A stretch of DNA of 8,017 nucleotides from Candidatus Poribacteria bacterium (GTDB lineage Bacteria; Poribacteria; WGA-4E; UBA9662): assembly GCA_002699335.1 (NCBI GenBank), contig PACG01000250.1, forward strand, positions 1-8,017, read 5' to 3'. Both the position numbers and the translations under genes were made by a program. Shown here in pieces: positions 6,402 through 8,017 of this stretch. The notes beneath the pieces were generated by a model. The model worked only from the letters and a program-made list of their open reading frames with translations, was not told the origin of the DNA and made no database searches. Positions within the stretch are counted from its first letter, which is position 1. Every line of letters starts with the position of its first letter.

Positions 6402-8017
6402 ATGTGTAAGCATAATATCAATGTCCGTCTCCCGTGGTCGGTCAAATTATCCACGGACTTTCTGCGGGCAGAAGCCTCAACAAACCAGGTCACTGTTCAA
6501 GATGGAGGCCTGGTCTTGGCGAACGCAACCGAAGGGCACTGGACAAGCCGTTGGCATCACTGGCCAAGTACTGTTGATTCGGCGGAACTCTTTGTTGAAA
6601 CGGAAATCGCTCTGTTCGACAATCAGCAGATTGGAACCTCGTTCAGGGTGCAATGAAGCCCTACACAGGACGCCGATGGAACTCAGCATACCTGGTGCGG
6701 CAGGTGTATGATTGCTATCGTTGATGAGAATTGCTGGATTATGGCTATACGTTACGGTGTGTCTCACATCAGTTGGGGGAATCGGGATACAATTCATCTC
6801 TTGACCTCCATAAACGAGGAACGAACCTGGGGCGAGTTGAATCGATGGTTCAATGGAACGCCGATAGACGGTATGCCTTATGAAGATGGACATACACACA
6901 GCGAGCCGGGGCTCTACCGGATGCCCAATGGAGATGTGATTCTGCAGTTCTGGAGAACCGATTACTCGTCTGGAACCAAGCAACTACGCTCCACCGATAA
7001 CGGAAAAACATGGGAAGAGGATATTGACAGAATCTGTGTGGTGGGAGTCGCCGGAGCAGACGACGACAGGGTGATCGGTACCGAGGACTATTTCGTGGCC
7101 CCAGAAAACCGGTCTGACGTGTACATGTCGTTTCAGTATTTCCACTACAACAGCAAGACCGGCACCTTACTGGCTAGATCAAACGACAATGGCCGGAGCT
7201 ACTCGTTTTTGAGCTGGATTGGTCCACGGCTGCCGAGAAAGACATCGACGGGGACGCTAGTTTTGAGCCGGCATTGAGTACGTGGGCAACCGAACGATTG
7301 TGGAGGTAATGCGAAACGCCGTAGGAAACCGAAGGACCTGGCAAACGCACAGTACCGACATGGGAGCTTCCTTCAGTCCACCGACTGACATCTCGGAGCA
7401 GATTAACGGTGGCATCCCTAATGGTGTCTGGCAATGTGCTCGGCTTTACAAGGAAAGTACGTGCTTGCAGCATAAGAATCTGCTCAATTCGCTGGCGGCG
7501 CAGGTCGACTCTGGAGATTTGGTCTGCACAGCAACAGGGGCGGTTGCACTCGCAAGCCGGTCGTCTACTGGTCGGACGACAACGGGAATTCCTGGCATGG
7601 GCCATAGTTGCTGCACGGTCAGATGCAGCCCGGAACAGATACCGGGTATGGCGATCTCAAGCGCCGAGGCGACAATACTTTCGTAGCCTCCACCTATTAT
7701 GCCAACCGAGATTCGACTGTTGCAGATGTGGAACAATACACCTTTGGCGGCGAACGGGCGTTGGTAATGCTCGAGATGGATGGTGACGGTGATGGCGCCA
7801 GACGACAGCTCGGGGTGGTACGAGCTCTCTAACGGACGGAACATCTTTTGTCTCTCCTTGCCCGCTTTCGACTTAGGTTTGTGCCCAGTTCAACCCACAC
7901 AGCAGGCTCGCCTGAGATTCGCCGTGTCAGAATTACACCCTTGAGGGAGAACGAATGGCATATACAGAACCTGGTCTGGAATGTGGAGAACCAACGGCTG
8001 ACACACGCTGCGGAGGG
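6402..8017 (+). pseudogene. Exo-alpha-sialidase-like Asp-box (BNR) protein, broken and 3' partial
   Basis: ATG 6402 opens a frame of 84 codons to TGA 6654-6656; the same frame then continues with SPTQDADGTQHTW and on to 7277. Protein features include SHISWGNRDTIHLLTS, a first Asp box STDNGKTW (6990-7013) and a second SNDNGRSY (7179-7202). The reading then passes through another frame (EKDIDGDASFEPA, about 7225-7275) to GNRTIVEVMRNAVGNRRTW and a third Asp box STDMGASF (7351-7374), then back near 7452 to GKYVLAA, a TAA at 7473-7475, a fourth Asp box SDDNGNSW (7572-7595), a TAG at 7605-7607 and the conserved-looking TDTGYGDLKRRGDNTFVAS. A shift near 7798 gives DDSSGWYELSNGRNIF, and one near 7920 gives RITPLRENEWHIQNLVWNVE, open to the window end. 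Asp boxes are the mark of six-bladed beta-propeller sialidases (GH33-like), which release sialic acid, though many such proteins act on other glycans. No signal peptide is clear. The first 870 bases carry one stop; damage is denser after 7220. Confidence 0.75.

Noticed and set aside
1453..8017. Stop-codon recoding (TAG or TGA read as an amino acid)
   Set aside because: All three stop codons interrupt the pseudogenes, frameshifts accompany them, and the intact genes use TGA and TAA as normal ends.

Overview
This 8.0 kb window looks like bacterial accessory DNA. It holds one intact tandem-repeat (HEAT) gene end, one intact small catabolic enzyme gene, and three decayed carbohydrate-active enzyme genes. 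The combination of PBS-lyase-type HEAT repeats, an (alpha/alpha)6-barrel glycosidase, an agarase-like hydrolase, a xylose-isomerase-type TIM barrel and an Asp-box sialidase resembles the carbohydrate-rich genomes of sponge-associated Candidatus Poribacteria and related Planctomycetes-like lineages. That assignment is inference from gene content and remembered protein style. No rRNA or marker gene is present to prove it.

Layout, all on the + strand. (a) 1-1164: 3' part of a HEAT-repeat gene built from 12 nearly identical units of about 99 bp, open at the left edge. (b) 1165-1452: AT-rich spacer with a hairpin and what looks like the dead start of another gene, a good ribosome-binding site followed by ATA instead of ATG. 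(c) 1453-3682: a glycoside hydrolase pseudogene of about 740 codons, readable only by moving between all three frames about ten times. (d) 3683-3974: spacer with a terminator-like hairpin and a small palindrome. (e) 3975-5148: an agarase-like glycosidase pseudogene broken by one TAG at a likely Trp codon and one 1-nt frameshift, with a perfect 27-bp foldback near its end. (f) 5149-5582: spacer with two inverted repeats and no clear gene. (g) 5592-6383: an intact sugar phosphate isomerase/epimerase. (h) 6402-8017: a sialidase-like Asp-box protein starting 18 nt after the isomerase, with stops and frameshifts increasing towards its 3' half and running off the right edge.

Genes (c) to (h) together look like a glycan-use cluster: two glycosidases and a sialidase release sugars, and a TIM-barrel isomerase or epimerase handles a product. 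In this copy the three hydrolases are broken while the isomerase is open. The HEAT gene and isomerase, nearly 2 kb together, show no break, whereas the glycosidase pseudogene breaks about once per 200-250 nt. This argues for real gene-by-gene decay rather than uniform sequencing error, although long-read indel error cannot be excluded without reads. I did not find a convincing new biological system here. The most unusual local structures are the 27-bp perfect foldback at 5029-5085 and the higher-order duplications inside the HEAT array.
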